From contig CANRGN010000007.1 of the NCBI GenBank assembly GCA_947630235.1, positions 1-64,000 on the forward strand: 64,000 bases of DNA. The letters are read 5' to 3'. The notes under the pieces were generated by a model. That model was given only the letters and a program-made list of their open reading frames with translations. It was not told where the DNA came from and did no database searches. A program made the translations under genes and the position numbers. The stretch's first letter is position 1. Every line of letters begins with the position of its first letter. The stretch comes from an uncultured Clostridia bacterium. Its GTDB lineage: Bacteria; Bacillota; Clostridia; TANB77; CAG-508. Shown piece after piece: positions 53,943 through 62,639 of this stretch.

Positions 53943-55457
53943 TTATCCCCTCTTTATTACAAAATCTTTTATTCTTTTAAATTTAGGTAATCTTTTATTA
54001 ACTTGCTTTAAAATTTTTACTACTTCTGCTTCATCTAAATTTGTAACTACTGTAACACATAAATAATTTTTATCTAAATAAGCTACAACTTTAGAAATAC
54101 TATTATGTGCCATTATTAATTTTTCAATTTCTGCAGGATATATATTTTGACCTACTAAATTTGTTATAAGTCTCTTCTTTCTACCTACTAAATGTAAACA
54201 TCCAGCATTATCAAAAAATCCTAAATCACCTGTTTTAAAATATCCATCTTCTGTAAAAACTTTTTTATTTAAAGCATCATTATTATAGTATCCAAGCATT
54301 ACATTTCTGCCTTTTACTAGTATTTCACCTATATTTGAATCATTTTCTTCTATTATTTTTACTCTTTGACCATACAAAACTTTGCCTACAGTTGATGGAA
54401 TGTTATTATTAAAACTATTACATGAAACAATAGGTGAACATTCTGTAAGACCATATCCTTGAATTATGACAATACCTAAATTATCATAAAATTTTAGTAC
54501 AGAATCCTTTACATTAGTTCCACCTACTGAAATATATCTTAATTTTCCTCCTAACATTAAATGAAAATCTTTAAATAGTTTATTTCTTTTATCTTTACCT
54601 TTTTTTCTAAGTGTATTAGATAATAAAATATTTTTCTGTATTTTTTTCATTTCCCTTTCATCAATAGATTTTATTATTTTTTCTAAAATATATGGTACTG
54701 CTGGAAAAGAGGTTGGTTTTACAATTTTTAAATCTGAGATAACATCTTCAAAATTACTTAAATAAACAGAAATTCCCTCATATAATTGAAAAGCCATATA
54801 TACGTTAAAACTAAGTATATGTGCTAAAGGTAATGCTAAAAGAATTCTATCATTTCTTTCATAAGGAACTAATTCTCTTATACCATATAAATTAGATATT
54901 AAATTATTTTGTGAAAGCATTACTCCTTTAGGTTTTCCTGATGTTCCAGATGTAAAAGCTAAAACACTTAAATCATCTGGATTTTTATTCTCATCTAATT
55001 CTACATCTATAACTGTTAATTTTTCTGATAAAAATATTTCTAAATCTCTTTTAAACTCTATTGTTTTAATTCCATTTTCAATACAAACAGTATAAACTTT
55101 ATCAAGTGATTTTTCATCACAAACTACACAATCAATTTTTACTGTATTCATTATATTTTTTAAATCATATTCTGTCCATGTATCATCAATAGGAATTAAA
55201 ACACCTACATAAGTTATTACAGAAAAATATGTAACAATCCAATCATAGCAATTAGCTCCTATTACAGCTATATTCTTTCCTTTTAAGCCTAAAGTATATA
55301 ATTTTTTCGCAAATGTTTGAACATCATCATATAACTCTCCAAATTTTTTTCCCAAAAAGTTACCATCTTTTTTTTCATATATGGCATTTTGGTCTCTAAA
55401 ATTCTTGTTTATATGTTCCATGAATTCAACATAATTTTTTGGAATTGCGCTGCCCAT
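53943..55457 (-). CDS. AMP-forming acyl-CoA ligase-like protein
   Basis: A 504-residue ANL-superfamily enzyme that activates a carboxylate with ATP. The P-loop-like motif is LAFTSGTSGKPKGVMLSQNN, the acyl-adenylate motif GYGLTECSP, and the hinge KTGDLGFFDNAGCLHLVGRK with GRKKRLI. It is closest in layout to long-chain fatty acid-CoA ligases. Since an ACP is encoded elsewhere in the window, loading to an ACP is an alternative. It stands between an unknown three-gene set and the glucosaminidase on the same strand. Confidence 0.88.
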   Translation of the reverse strand: MGSAIPKNYVEFMEHINKNFRDQNAIYEKKDGNFLGKKFGELYDDVQTFAKKLYTLGLKGKNIAVIGANCYDWIVTYFSVITYVGVLIPIDDTWTEYDLKNIMNTVKIDCVVCDEKSLDKVYTVCIENGIKTIEFKRDLEIFLSEKLTVIDVELDENKNPDDLSVLAFTSGTSGKPKGVMLSQNNLISNLYGIRELVPYERNDRILLALPLAHILSFNVYMAFQLYEGISVYLSNFEDVISDLKIVKPTSFPAVPYILEKIIKSIDEREMKKIQKNILLSNTLRKKGKDKRNKLFKDFHLMLGGKLRYISVGGTNVKDSVLKFYDNLGIVIIQGYGLTECSPIVSCNSFNNNIPSTVGKVLYGQRVKIIEENDSNIGEILVKGRNVMLGYYNNDALNKKVFTEDGYFKTGDLGFFDNAGCLHLVGRKKRLITNLVGQNIYPAEIEKLIMAHNSISKVVAYLDKNYLCVTVVTNLDEAEVVKILKQVNKRLPKFKRIKDFVIKRG

Positions 55458-55495
55458 TAATCCCTCCTACACAAATACCACTAACTTTCAAATTA

Positions 55496-55924
55496 TTATT
55501 GATTCTGAATTTTAGATAATTTTCTTCTGTAATTATTTAAACTCATTTCAACTTCCCTCAACTTAGAAACCATATCTATTATATTAGTATCATATAATTT
55601 TCCAAGTTCATTTATTTCATTATTAGATAGCTCATATAATTTTTCAAATCCTATTTTACCACTATCTAAGTCAATCTTAATTTTATCAAGTTTTTGTTTA
55701 CTTACGGTTGGAGTTGAAAATTCATATTTTAACTTATTTGGTGTATTTTCATAATCTTCAATAACATCATCATTATAATTTATTTGTTGTTTTTCTAACT
55801 CTAAATCATTATTTAAATTTTCAACATTCTTATTATTACCATAAAATAATTTTAAAAACCATAATTTTATTTTTGAAAAAAAGCCTGTACTATTAGTTTC
55901 AACTAATTCCTTATCATCCATCAT
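55496..55924 (-). CDS. Unknown 142-residue protein
   Basis: A charged protein with a short hydrophobic stretch (GFFSKIKLWFLKLFYG) that could lie on the membrane, an acidic middle, and a helical C-terminal half (SGKIGFEKLYELSNNEINEL and RKLSKIQNQ). No family recognised. Its ATG shares one base with the stop of the gene before it (TAATG), indicating coupled translation. A scaffolding or adaptor role is possible but not supported by any motif. Confidence 0.55.
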   Translation of the reverse strand: MMDDKELVETNSTGFFSKIKLWFLKLFYGNNKNVENLNNDLELEKQQINYNDDVIEDYENTPNKLKYEFSTPTVSKQKLDKIKIDLDSGKIGFEKLYELSNNEINELGKLYDTNIIDMVSKLREVEMSLNNYRRKLSKIQNQ

Positions 55925-56262
55925 TAACCTCCGATAACATCATTTACAATTTCATCATCCTTATTTGTTTTTGCAGCTTCTTTTACAGAGTTTTTCAATT
56001 GTTGTAATTCTGCAGTTTTACTAACATAATTTTGTTGTAAATACATACATACATCTCTTTGAGCAATAATATTTTCTATATTAGTTAAAACATCAAAAAT
56101 ATTTGAGTTTATTTCTTCTCTAGTTGATTCAGGTTCACTGATAATATGTTTTTCTAATAATCTATTATTTACACTAACTGTACCATGCAGAGCTTCTTTT
56201 ATATCTGTTCTTTTTTTACTATTAAAATTATTATATAATTCGTGTAATGGCGTATCTGTCAT
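55924..56262 (-). CDS. Unknown 112-residue helical protein
   Basis: A soluble, mostly helical protein, probably coiled-coil between about 60 and 100 (DVLTNIENIIAQRDVCMYLQ). No recognisable family. It overlaps the gene before it by 4 bases (ATGA) and the gene after it by 1 base. The tight packing implies that the three unknown proteins are made in fixed proportions and may act as a complex. Confidence 0.55.
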   Translation of the reverse strand: MTDTPLHELYNNFNSKKRTDIKEALHGTVSVNNRLLEKHIISEPESTREEINSNIFDVLTNIENIIAQRDVCMYLQQNYVSKTAELQQLKNSVKEAAKTNKDDEIVNDVIGG

Positions 56263-57215
56263 ATTCTAATCTCCTCCATTATTTCTACAAATTCTTTAAA
56301 AAGATTTAAATATCTATTATATTTTCCTTGTAAATTTTTATTTTCAATTAAATCTATAGCTTCATCAATAGGAAATGCCATTCTATCTTCCCTATGCATA
56401 GTTAAACCTACATAATTTTCAACTAATTCTAAAATATCGCCTTCTGGTTCTCTTTCATAATTTTCTTCTGGTTGATTATATCTAGTATGTTCTAAACATA
56501 TTTTACAAAAACGATCTGAAAACCCTAAAGATTTTAAGTATTCAAAATCTTTATTTTTTTCTTTTTTTATTCTTTCTATTTCTCGTGCAGAATCAACTTT
56601 TTTACATGTATACATTATAGCTGCTGTTATAACTTCATTTTCATCAATTTCTTCTATTTGCATTTTATTAACAAATAATTTTGTAATTTCCGCTTTGTAT
56701 ATAACAGATGTATCAAAAAAATTATTATCTTTTTTTGCTAAAAAAACGGCTAAATCTAATTTTTTTAAGAAATTTTTTTCTCCTAATATCATATTTGCGA
56801 ATTTAGATTTATCAAAGTTTTCTTCATTTTTTATCTCAGGGTCTAAATTATTAAATAAATATCCTGTATTTTGAATATTATATTCTTTTGCAGATATTTC
56901 ATCTTTTTGCATATCAAATCTATCTAAATTATTATCATAGTAAATCTTTTTAAAAATTTCAGCTTTTATATCATAAGATATTTCTTGTAACTCCTCATTT
57001 GAAACTTTATCTTTTATTATCTTATAACATTCCATTTCTTCAGAAATATCAGAAAGATTTTGTCTATACTGTTTAATCCATTTTTGATCTTTGCCAAATT
57101 CAGGAAATTTTTCCTTAGCCTTTATCAATGTTCTTAAATTATTTTCTATTTCATAATTTTTAAATTTTAATTCTTTATATTTTTCAATAATAGAATCTAA
57201 TTCTGTATTTTCCAT
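56259..57215 (-). CDS. Unknown protein with a degenerate HD-type C-terminal region
   Basis: A 318-residue soluble protein. The first half is predicted coiled-coil (KYKELKFKNYEIENNLRTLI). The second half ends with PEGDILELVENYVGLTMHRE, DRMAFPIDEAIDLIE and a final helix, which resembles the closing segment of HD-GYP domains (I-L-x-V-A-D-x-Y-D-A-L-T, then A-L-x-x-I). The metal-binding HD and GYP residues are not present, so if related it is catalytically dead. First gene of the run that ends at the terminator at 50634. Confidence 0.5.
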   Translation of the reverse strand: MENTELDSIIEKYKELKFKNYEIENNLRTLIKAKEKFPEFGKDQKWIKQYRQNLSDISEEMECYKIIKDKVSNEELQEISYDIKAEIFKKIYYDNNLDRFDMQKDEISAKEYNIQNTGYLFNNLDPEIKNEENFDKSKFANMILGEKNFLKKLDLAVFLAKKDNNFFDTSVIYKAEITKLFVNKMQIEEIDENEVITAAIMYTCKKVDSAREIERIKKEKNKDFEYLKSLGFSDRFCKICLEHTRYNQPEENYEREPEGDILELVENYVGLTMHREDRMAFPIDEAIDLIENKNLQGKYNRYLNLFKEFVEIMEEIRI

Positions 57216-57349
57216 ATTTCCTCCAAAACCTTTTTTATCTTTTGATTTATATTAGAATTATATTTCAAAGCGTACATATATTCAATATATATTACATATT
57301 CTTAACCGAAATGTAATCCAAATGATAAACATGTAAACAAAGACATACA

Positions 57350-57395
57350 AATTGGGGACGTAAAAAATTAAAATACATCTTTTTCGTCCCCAATT
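57350..57395 (-). terminator. Terminator of the phosphodiester glycosidase gene
   Basis: AATTGGGGACG and CGTCCCCAATT make an 11-bp stem around an AT-rich loop directly downstream of the stop at 57408. The loop holds an additional run of T. Confidence 0.82.
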
Positions 57396-57407
57396 GAATA
57401 ATTTTAT

Positions 57408-59192
57408 TTATTCATTTAAAAATAATCCAAAAGCTGTTGGAATTAATCTTGTTTGATGACGTCCCTTACCATCTATAGGATCATTTAAAATCTCACCATT
57501 TTCTACCATAACAGAAGATGTTCCACCATCTAAACATGCAGCATTATATGCACCATATCTTTGCATTATTTCAATTAAATCATCCATATCAGCTCCAATA
57601 ATTCCTGTAGCATAATTTCTTCCATTTAAAACAAGCATTAAAACAATTCCATCTTGTCTTTGTCCAATAACTGTTCTTGCAGCATCACCCCATCCGCCAT
57701 TTCCTAATACTTCAGAAGATTTTCCATTTATTATTAAGAAAGGTCCACATGTAACAGCATCCCTTATTCCAAGTTCCTCAGCTTTACTAACACTAATTTT
57801 TCCTATTGTTAATATATTATCTTTTGTAAATCCAATTACACCACCAACACTACCAGTATTATTTCTGTTCGTTATTAGTTTTCCTCTAGAAAAAGTAATT
57901 CCTGTTGGAGATCCTCCATTACTACTATAATTTGGATCATCAAAACCTCCACCATTTATTGCCAATACTGCACCTTGGTTTTTAGCCATTGTAGTAACAT
58001 ATTCTCCAGCAACATTTAATTTTGAAGTTACCATAGTATGTATTTTTGATGCATCGTATACTACAGCTAAATATCCATTATAGCCTTTTCCCTTTATATC
58101 TATTATTTTATAATCTTCATGATTTGGATCTTTTTCTAAAACAGCTTTTTCATATTCATTAGCATATTTATTATTTTGAGCTTCTTTTACATTTCCTATT
58201 AATGAACTATCAGTAATTCCATCAACTTCACTTATTTTATTTTTACTTAAAACGTCATCTATTGTTTCTTGTGAATAAAACATTGTAGCAAGCCATTGAT
58301 GATTCATTGTAGTCATTGCAGTAGCAACATACCAATCTCTAAATCCTTTCCAAGGACCATATAATAAAAATACTAAAACAGCTATACCTAATATTGCTAA
58401 TATTAAAAATATTCTTAATATTTTAAAAACTAACTTCTTTTTTGGTTTTTTAAATTCTTCTTCTTCATCCTCTTCTTCAGTTTCAAATTCCTCTTCAATA
58501 TCTATCTCATCTGATGAATTAAAATCTTCTGTTTTTATTGTATCTTCTTTCATTGCCAGATGAGAATTTATCATTTCTGCTTCTAATTTTCTAATACTAC
58601 TCTTTTCTAATTCATCTTTTATACTTGAAACTCTTTGAGTAGCAAATTTTTCCATCAATTTATCAAAATCTGGTTTTTCCTCTATTTTTTCAGTTTTATC
58701 TTTACTTATTTCTTTCTTTTCTTCCAAATTTATTTTTAATTGTTTTTCTACCCTAGATGTTTTTCTAGAAGATGATTTTTTTGAATCATTAGAATTTTTT
58801 TTATCTGTAATATCTTTTTTTAATTCATTTATATCTTCTTCTGAAGATTTATTATTTTCTTTAGAAGTAGTAGATTTTGTTGTAGAAGCTTTTGTTGTAG
58901 ATTTTTTTGTTGTAGAAGCTTTGGTTGTAGAAGCTTTTGTTGTAGAAGCTTTTGTTGTAGAGGCTTTGGCTGTAGAGGCTTTGGCTGTAGATTTTTTTGT
59001 TGTAGAGGCTTTGGTTGTTGTAGTTTTCTTAGTAGATTTTGGCGTCGTAGTTTTTGATGTTTTTGTTTTTTTTGAGCTATCATTTTTTGTTATTTTTGCT
59101 TCATTTGTTGATTCTACTCCATTTGTAGATTTTGTATCTTTTTTTTCCTCACTAAAATCTTTTTTTGATTTACTTTTTTCTTGTGTTTGCAT
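57408..59192 (-). CDS. Membrane-anchored phosphodiester glycosidase (NAGPA/DUF2233) family protein
   Basis: A 594-residue protein. Residues 1-150 are a Lys/Thr/Ser/Ala low-complexity region with ASTTK units, followed by a charged coiled stretch, a membrane helix at about 260-282 and an extracellular phosphodiester glycosidase domain: AVLAINGGGFDDPNYSSNGG, GVIGFTKDNIL, AVTCGPFLIINGK, ARTVIGQRQDG and the final CLDGGTSSVMVENGE. The family includes the enzyme that uncovers mannose 6-phosphate in animals; bacterial members act on wall or exopolysaccharide phosphodiesters. Monocistronic. Confidence 0.88.
   Translation of the reverse strand: MQTQEKSKSKKDFSEEKKDTKSTNGVESTNEAKITKNDSSKKTKTSKTTTPKSTKKTTTTKASTTKKSTAKASTAKASTTKASTTKASTTKASTTKKSTTKASTTKSTTSKENNKSSEEDINELKKDITDKKNSNDSKKSSSRKTSRVEKQLKINLEEKKEISKDKTEKIEEKPDFDKLMEKFATQRVSSIKDELEKSSIRKLEAEMINSHLAMKEDTIKTEDFNSSDEIDIEEEFETEEEDEEEEFKKPKKKLVFKILRIFLILAILGIAVLVFLLYGPWKGFRDWYVATAMTTMNHQWLATMFYSQETIDDVLSKNKISEVDGITDSSLIGNVKEAQNNKYANEYEKAVLEKDPNHEDYKIIDIKGKGYNGYLAVVYDASKIHTMVTSKLNVAGEYVTTMAKNQGAVLAINGGGFDDPNYSSNGGSPTGITFSRGKLITNRNNTGSVGGVIGFTKDNILTIGKISVSKAEELGIRDAVTCGPFLIINGKSSEVLGNGGWGDAARTVIGQRQDGIVLMLVLNGRNYATGIIGADMDDLIEIMQRYGAYNAACLDGGTSSVMVENGEILNDPIDGKGRHQTRLIPTAFGLFLNE
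58860..59035 (-). repeat. 15-bp tandem repeat coding for ASTTK units
   Basis: About ten imperfect copies of a 15-base unit, ACAACAAAAGCTTCT on the coding strand, encoding Thr-Thr-Lys-Ala-Ser. Copy number is likely to vary among strains. Spacing is too regular and the unit too short for a CRISPR array. Confidence 0.85.
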
Positions 59193-59503
59193 TATTAACT
59201 TTCCTTTCTATGAATTGTTTTCTATTAGTAATATTTTTTAGAATAAAAATTTCATATATAAGTTTTTTCTTTTGTTACTAAAAATTTTTAAAAGTATATA
59301 ATATTTAATATTTTTACTTTTATAAAAGTATATTCAAGTTTAACTAATATATTCTTTTCTTTTTTTACATAAAATAACTAATTATTAAATATTCCTACAA
59401 AATATTCTACTATAAATAAAAAAAAATAACAATAGTATTTAATATTTTATTTGTAACTATTTGTGTTTTACATAATATTATATATAAAGGAGGCTTGTGG
59501 TAG
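59193..59503. other. AT-rich gap between divergent genes
   Basis: A 310-base stretch of very high AT content separating the phosphodiester glycosidase gene (minus) from the small plus-strand genes. Runs of A and T are frequent; promoters for both sides must lie here, but I cannot choose among several weak matches, including one for a sporulation sigma factor near CATAATATT at 59471. Confidence 0.5.
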
Positions 59504-59671
59504 ATGTTTTGCTCATTAAAAAAATCAAAAGGTGGAATTTTTTTAGGACTAGGTTTAGGTATTTTTAGTGTAATGTTTATACCAACAAGAATTTGGCTTA
59601 TTATTATAAGCATAGTACTTATACTATCAGGTTTAAAAATTATTCTTTGTAAAAAAAAAATAAGGAGGTAA
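59504..59671 (+). CDS. 55-residue membrane peptide upstream of spoVM
   Basis: A small ORF with AAAGGAGG about 10 bases before its ATG. The peptide begins MFCSLKKSKGGIFLGLGLGI, with a glycine-rich hydrophobic stretch, a short polar turn (PTRIW) and a second hydrophobic segment (LIIISIVLILSGLKIILC) before a KKKIRR end. It would form a two-helix hairpin in the membrane. Its last codons, AGG AGG TAA, are the ribosome site of spoVM, so the two are translationally coupled. I do not recognise the family; the coupling suggests expression during sporulation. Confidence 0.65.
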   Translation: MFCSLKKSKGGIFLGLGLGIFSVMFIPTRIWLIIISIVLILSGLKIILCKKKIRR

Positions 59672-59675
59672 AATT

Positions 59676-59750
59676 ATGACTATCGTAGTAAAAAAAGTTC
59701 CTAAAGGACTTCGTGGATTTGTAAAATTTATCTTTGGAATAAAAACATAA
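59676..59750 (+). CDS. spoVM: Stage V sporulation protein M
   Basis: A 24-residue peptide (MTIVVKKVPKGLRGFVKFIF, then GIKT). It matches SpoVM in length, in the central proline (K-x-P-K-x-L-x-G) and in the amphipathic helix ending with F-G. In Bacillus subtilis SpoVM senses positive membrane curvature and anchors the spore coat scaffold SpoIVA on the forespore. The place next to rpe, prkC, prpC and rlmN is the same as in B. subtilis, which supports the call strongly. Ribosome site AAGGAGGT, 6 bases from ATG. Too short for ordinary gene finders. Confidence 0.88.
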   Translation: MTIVVKKVPKGLRGFVKFIFGIKT

Positions 59751-59751
59751 C

Positions 59752-59776
59752 AAAGGCGACACAAAGTCGCCTTTAT
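59752..59776 (+). terminator. Terminator of spoVM
   Basis: AAAGGCGAC/GTCGCCTTT, a perfect 9-bp GC-containing stem with a 5-base loop, two bases after the spoVM stop codon. Confidence 0.9.
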
Positions 59777-59814
59777 TATTCAGTAGGATAGTTCTCTGTA
59801 GCTAGACTGAATAA
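59776..59814 (-). repeat. Dispersed 39-nt hairpin repeat, copy 2
   Basis: Reads on the minus strand with the same TTATTCAG and CTGAATAA arms and the same CTACAGAGAACT core as the copy at 50590-50628. It lies directly after the rpe stop and could double as its terminator, though it lacks a good U run. Confidence 0.7.
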
Positions 59815-59816
59815 AA

Positions 59817-60470
59817 TCACTTTAAATTTAAAATTGCATCTTTTTTATTTTCTGAATTTACTATATATGATCCAGCAACAGCAATATCCAAGCCTGCATC
59901 TTTTAATTTTGATATATTATTATTATTTATTCCACCATCAGCTTCAATTATAGTATCTAAATTTTTTTCAATAATATATTCTTTTAATTTTTTTATTTTT
60001 GAAATAGTAGATTCTATTAATTCTTGACCACCTTTTCCAGGTTCAACTGTCATTACTATTACTTTATGTAAGAACGGCAAATACTCAAATATTTTTTCAA
60101 TATCAGTATTTGGATTTATTGCCATCCCTACTTTTACATTATTAGATTTTATATCTTGTATTATATTCATTGCCTGATCTTTATTTTTTATTGCTTCAAT
60201 ATGAAAACTTATTGAATCTGGTTCTAACATTATATATTCATCAACAAATTTTTCTATATCTTCACACATTAAATGTACATCAATTCCAATTGGTGTAATA
60301 TGACTTAATGTTGTTGCATAATCTATCATAATTTTAGAAGTATCTTTTTCTACAAATTTTCCATCCATAACATCTATATGAAAATAATCTGTTCCTGAAA
60401 CTTCTAACTCATAAAATATACTCACAGCATTATCTTCTATAGTTAAAACAGAAGTAGATATTTCAATCAT
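59817..60470 (-). CDS. rpe: Ribulose-phosphate 3-epimerase
   Basis: A TIM-barrel enzyme of about 217 residues interconverting ribulose 5-phosphate and xylulose 5-phosphate. The frame extends to a TTG at 60485, but the ATG at 60470, with AAAGGAGAA just upstream, is the real start. FHIDVMDGKFV and VDVHLMCED-like (IGIDVHLMCE) strands hold metal ligands, VMTVEPGKGGQELI and EADGGINNNNISKL the phosphate site. It is divergent from typical Rpe at some positions (MTVEPG for M(S)VNPG), so a related epimerase acting on another sugar phosphate is possible. Neighbour of prkC as in B. subtilis. Confidence 0.85.
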   Translation of the reverse strand: MIEISTSVLTIEDNAVSIFYELEVSGTDYFHIDVMDGKFVEKDTSKIMIDYATTLSHITPIGIDVHLMCEDIEKFVDEYIMLEPDSISFHIEAIKNKDQAMNIIQDIKSNNVKVGMAINPNTDIEKIFEYLPFLHKVIVMTVEPGKGGQELIESTISKIKKLKEYIIEKNLDTIIEADGGINNNNISKLKDAGLDIAVAGSYIVNSENKKDAILNLK

Positions 60471-60525
60471 TGATTCTCCTTTCAAAATTTAATTTTTATT
60501 TTAAAAAGTAATTTAAATTTATTTT

Positions 60526-62601
60526 CTATTCAAAAGTAACTGTTGAATCACCATTACTAAAATCAACTGATTTACTACCTTTTACTACATCATCTACATA
60601 AACTTTAACTTCTTTTACACCAGATCCAGTATAAGTAGCACTTATATTAATTTTTGTAAGCTCATTTGTTTCAGAATAAATTGTTTCATCTCCTACTTTT
60701 ATAACCACTTTAGATTTTTTTATTTCTGGAACTGTTGGCGTTGTTGTTGTAGTACCAGTTGAAGTTGTAGAATTTGTGGTATTTGTAGTATTATCTGTAT
60801 TTGTAGTATTTTCACTATTATTTGGTGTACTTTGAACTGGAGTAACAGTAGGCTCTGTATAATTCATTAAAGATTTTAAATTAACATTAACAGTAACAGT
60901 AGATTTTACTGGATGTTTGTTAACTACAATCATAACTTTTTGATTTTCTTTTACTACAGTTCCAACAGATATACTTTGATTTAATATTGTTCCATCTGTT
61001 TTATTTAAATTTTCATCATATTGTACATCTATATCTTTAATTCCAATTTCATTTAAAGCTGTTTTTGCTTCTTCTTCTGTTTTTCCTAAAACAGAAATCA
61101 TTGTTACATCTTTATACTGGCTACCAGCACTTACAACAATACTTATAGGAGTAGAAGCAGTTATTTCTTGGCCTTCTGGTTGATCTACTTGTAAAACAAT
61201 TCCTTTTTCTACTTCTTCACTAGTTTGTTCAGTAACAGAATAATTAGCATCTAGTTCATCTAACTCTTGTTTTAATTCTTCTATATTTTTTCCAATCATT
61301 TTAGATGGTAATACTATCTTTTTAGAACCTTTACTTACAACTAAAGTGATTTTTTCAGATATATTATAATTGTAATCTGCTTTATATTCTGGCTTTTGAC
61401 TAATTACATATCCTTGTTCTACTTCATCACTATATTCTTCTTCTATTTTTATATTAGTAAATCCTAATTCTTTCAATTTCTTTTCTGCATCTTCTTTAAG
61501 AATTCTTGGTGCACTATCTACTCCAGATAAATTTGGTATAACAGCTTGTTCTGGTCTAGATCCAGTAAGAGTAGACATTGTAATTAATAATGCAACTATA
61601 AAAATTATAGCCATAATTGAAAGTATAAATAAAAATTTTATAAAAGGGTGATTCTTAAAAAATTTTCCAATTCCCGATTTTGGTTCATCATCATCTTCAT
61701 CTTCTTCATTAACTACATCTACTCTTTGAGTTGGAGAAGATGAATCATTTGAACGTAATATAACAAAATCATCATCTGGTCTTTTTAAAGCAAAATTTAA
61801 ATCATTAAGCATTTCTGTAGCTGTTTGATATCTAAGATTTGGATCTTTTTGCATTGCTTTTAATATTATTCTATTTACACTAATAGGTATATCAGGATTT
61901 AATTCAATTGGTTCAACAGGCTCTTCTTGAACTTGTTTTAAAGCAACAGATACAGGTGTATCTGCATCAAAAGGAACTCTTCCTGTAAGCATTTCATATA
62001 AAACTACACCAAGTGAATATATATCTGATTTAGCATCAGTATACCCACCTCTTGCATGCTCTGGTGAAAAATAATGAACAGAACCTATGGTAGTTCCAAA
62101 AGCGGTTATTGTAGAATTTGATACAGCTTTTGCAATACCAAAATCTGTAACTTTAGCCCTTCCTTCTTCTGTTATAATTATATTGTGAGGCTTTATATCT
62201 CTATGAACAATTCCATTTTTATGTGCAGTATCTAAAGCAGAAGCAATTTGAATAGCAATATTAGTAGACCATTTCCATGATAATCTTTCATCTTCTATTA
62301 TTATTTCCTTTAAAGTTTTTCCTTGAATAAGCTCCATAACTATATAATATAAATTATCTTCAGAACCTACATCAAAAATTGAAACTATATTTGGATGTGT
62401 AAGACTAGCAGCCGCTTGTGCTTCTGAATTAAATTTTTTAATAAATTCACTATCTGTTGTAAATTCATCTTTTAAAATCTTAACAGCAACATATCTATTT
62501 AATACATGACATTTTGCTTTATAAACCGTTGCCATTCCACCAATACCTATTTTCTCTAATATCTCATATCTATTTCCTAACAATCTTCCTATAAGATTCA
62601 T
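60526..62601 (-). CDS. prkC: PASTA-domain serine/threonine protein kinase
   Basis: A 691-residue receptor kinase. The kinase domain (1-270) has GIGGMATVYKA, the VAVK lysine, HRDIKPHNI and DFGIAKAVS. A membrane helix lies at about 322-346, followed by three PASTA domains (about 350-565) that bind muropeptides, and a Thr/Asn-rich linker with a final beta-rich domain (from about 620) that differs from the B. subtilis form. In B. subtilis PrkC senses peptidoglycan fragments and triggers germination and wall responses. Paired with its phosphatase prpC, 38 bases upstream. Confidence 0.96.
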   Translation of the reverse strand: MNLIGRLLGNRYEILEKIGIGGMATVYKAKCHVLNRYVAVKILKDEFTTDSEFIKKFNSEAQAAASLTHPNIVSIFDVGSEDNLYYIVMELIQGKTLKEIIIEDERLSWKWSTNIAIQIASALDTAHKNGIVHRDIKPHNIIITEEGRAKVTDFGIAKAVSNSTITAFGTTIGSVHYFSPEHARGGYTDAKSDIYSLGVVLYEMLTGRVPFDADTPVSVALKQVQEEPVEPIELNPDIPISVNRIILKAMQKDPNLRYQTATEMLNDLNFALKRPDDDFVILRSNDSSSPTQRVDVVNEEDEDDDEPKSGIGKFFKNHPFIKFLFILSIMAIIFIVALLITMSTLTGSRPEQAVIPNLSGVDSAPRILKEDAEKKLKELGFTNIKIEEEYSDEVEQGYVISQKPEYKADYNYNISEKITLVVSKGSKKIVLPSKMIGKNIEELKQELDELDANYSVTEQTSEEVEKGIVLQVDQPEGQEITASTPISIVVSAGSQYKDVTMISVLGKTEEEAKTALNEIGIKDIDVQYDENLNKTDGTILNQSISVGTVVKENQKVMIVVNKHPVKSTVTVNVNLKSLMNYTEPTVTPVQSTPNNSENTTNTDNTTNTTNSTTSTGTTTTTPTVPEIKKSKVVIKVGDETIYSETNELTKINISATYTGSGVKEVKVYVDDVVKGSKSVDFSNGDSTVTFE

Positions 62602-62639
62602 TTTTATATCTCCCCTTAATTTATATTACTAAATTAAAT

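Noticed and set aside
58860-59035. CRISPR-like array
   Set aside because: The units are 15 bases in direct tandem without spacers and code for a peptide repeat.
58921-59241. Plus-strand ORF of Val, Phe and Glu repeats
   Set aside because: It is the complement of the ASTTK tandem repeat; no start signal.
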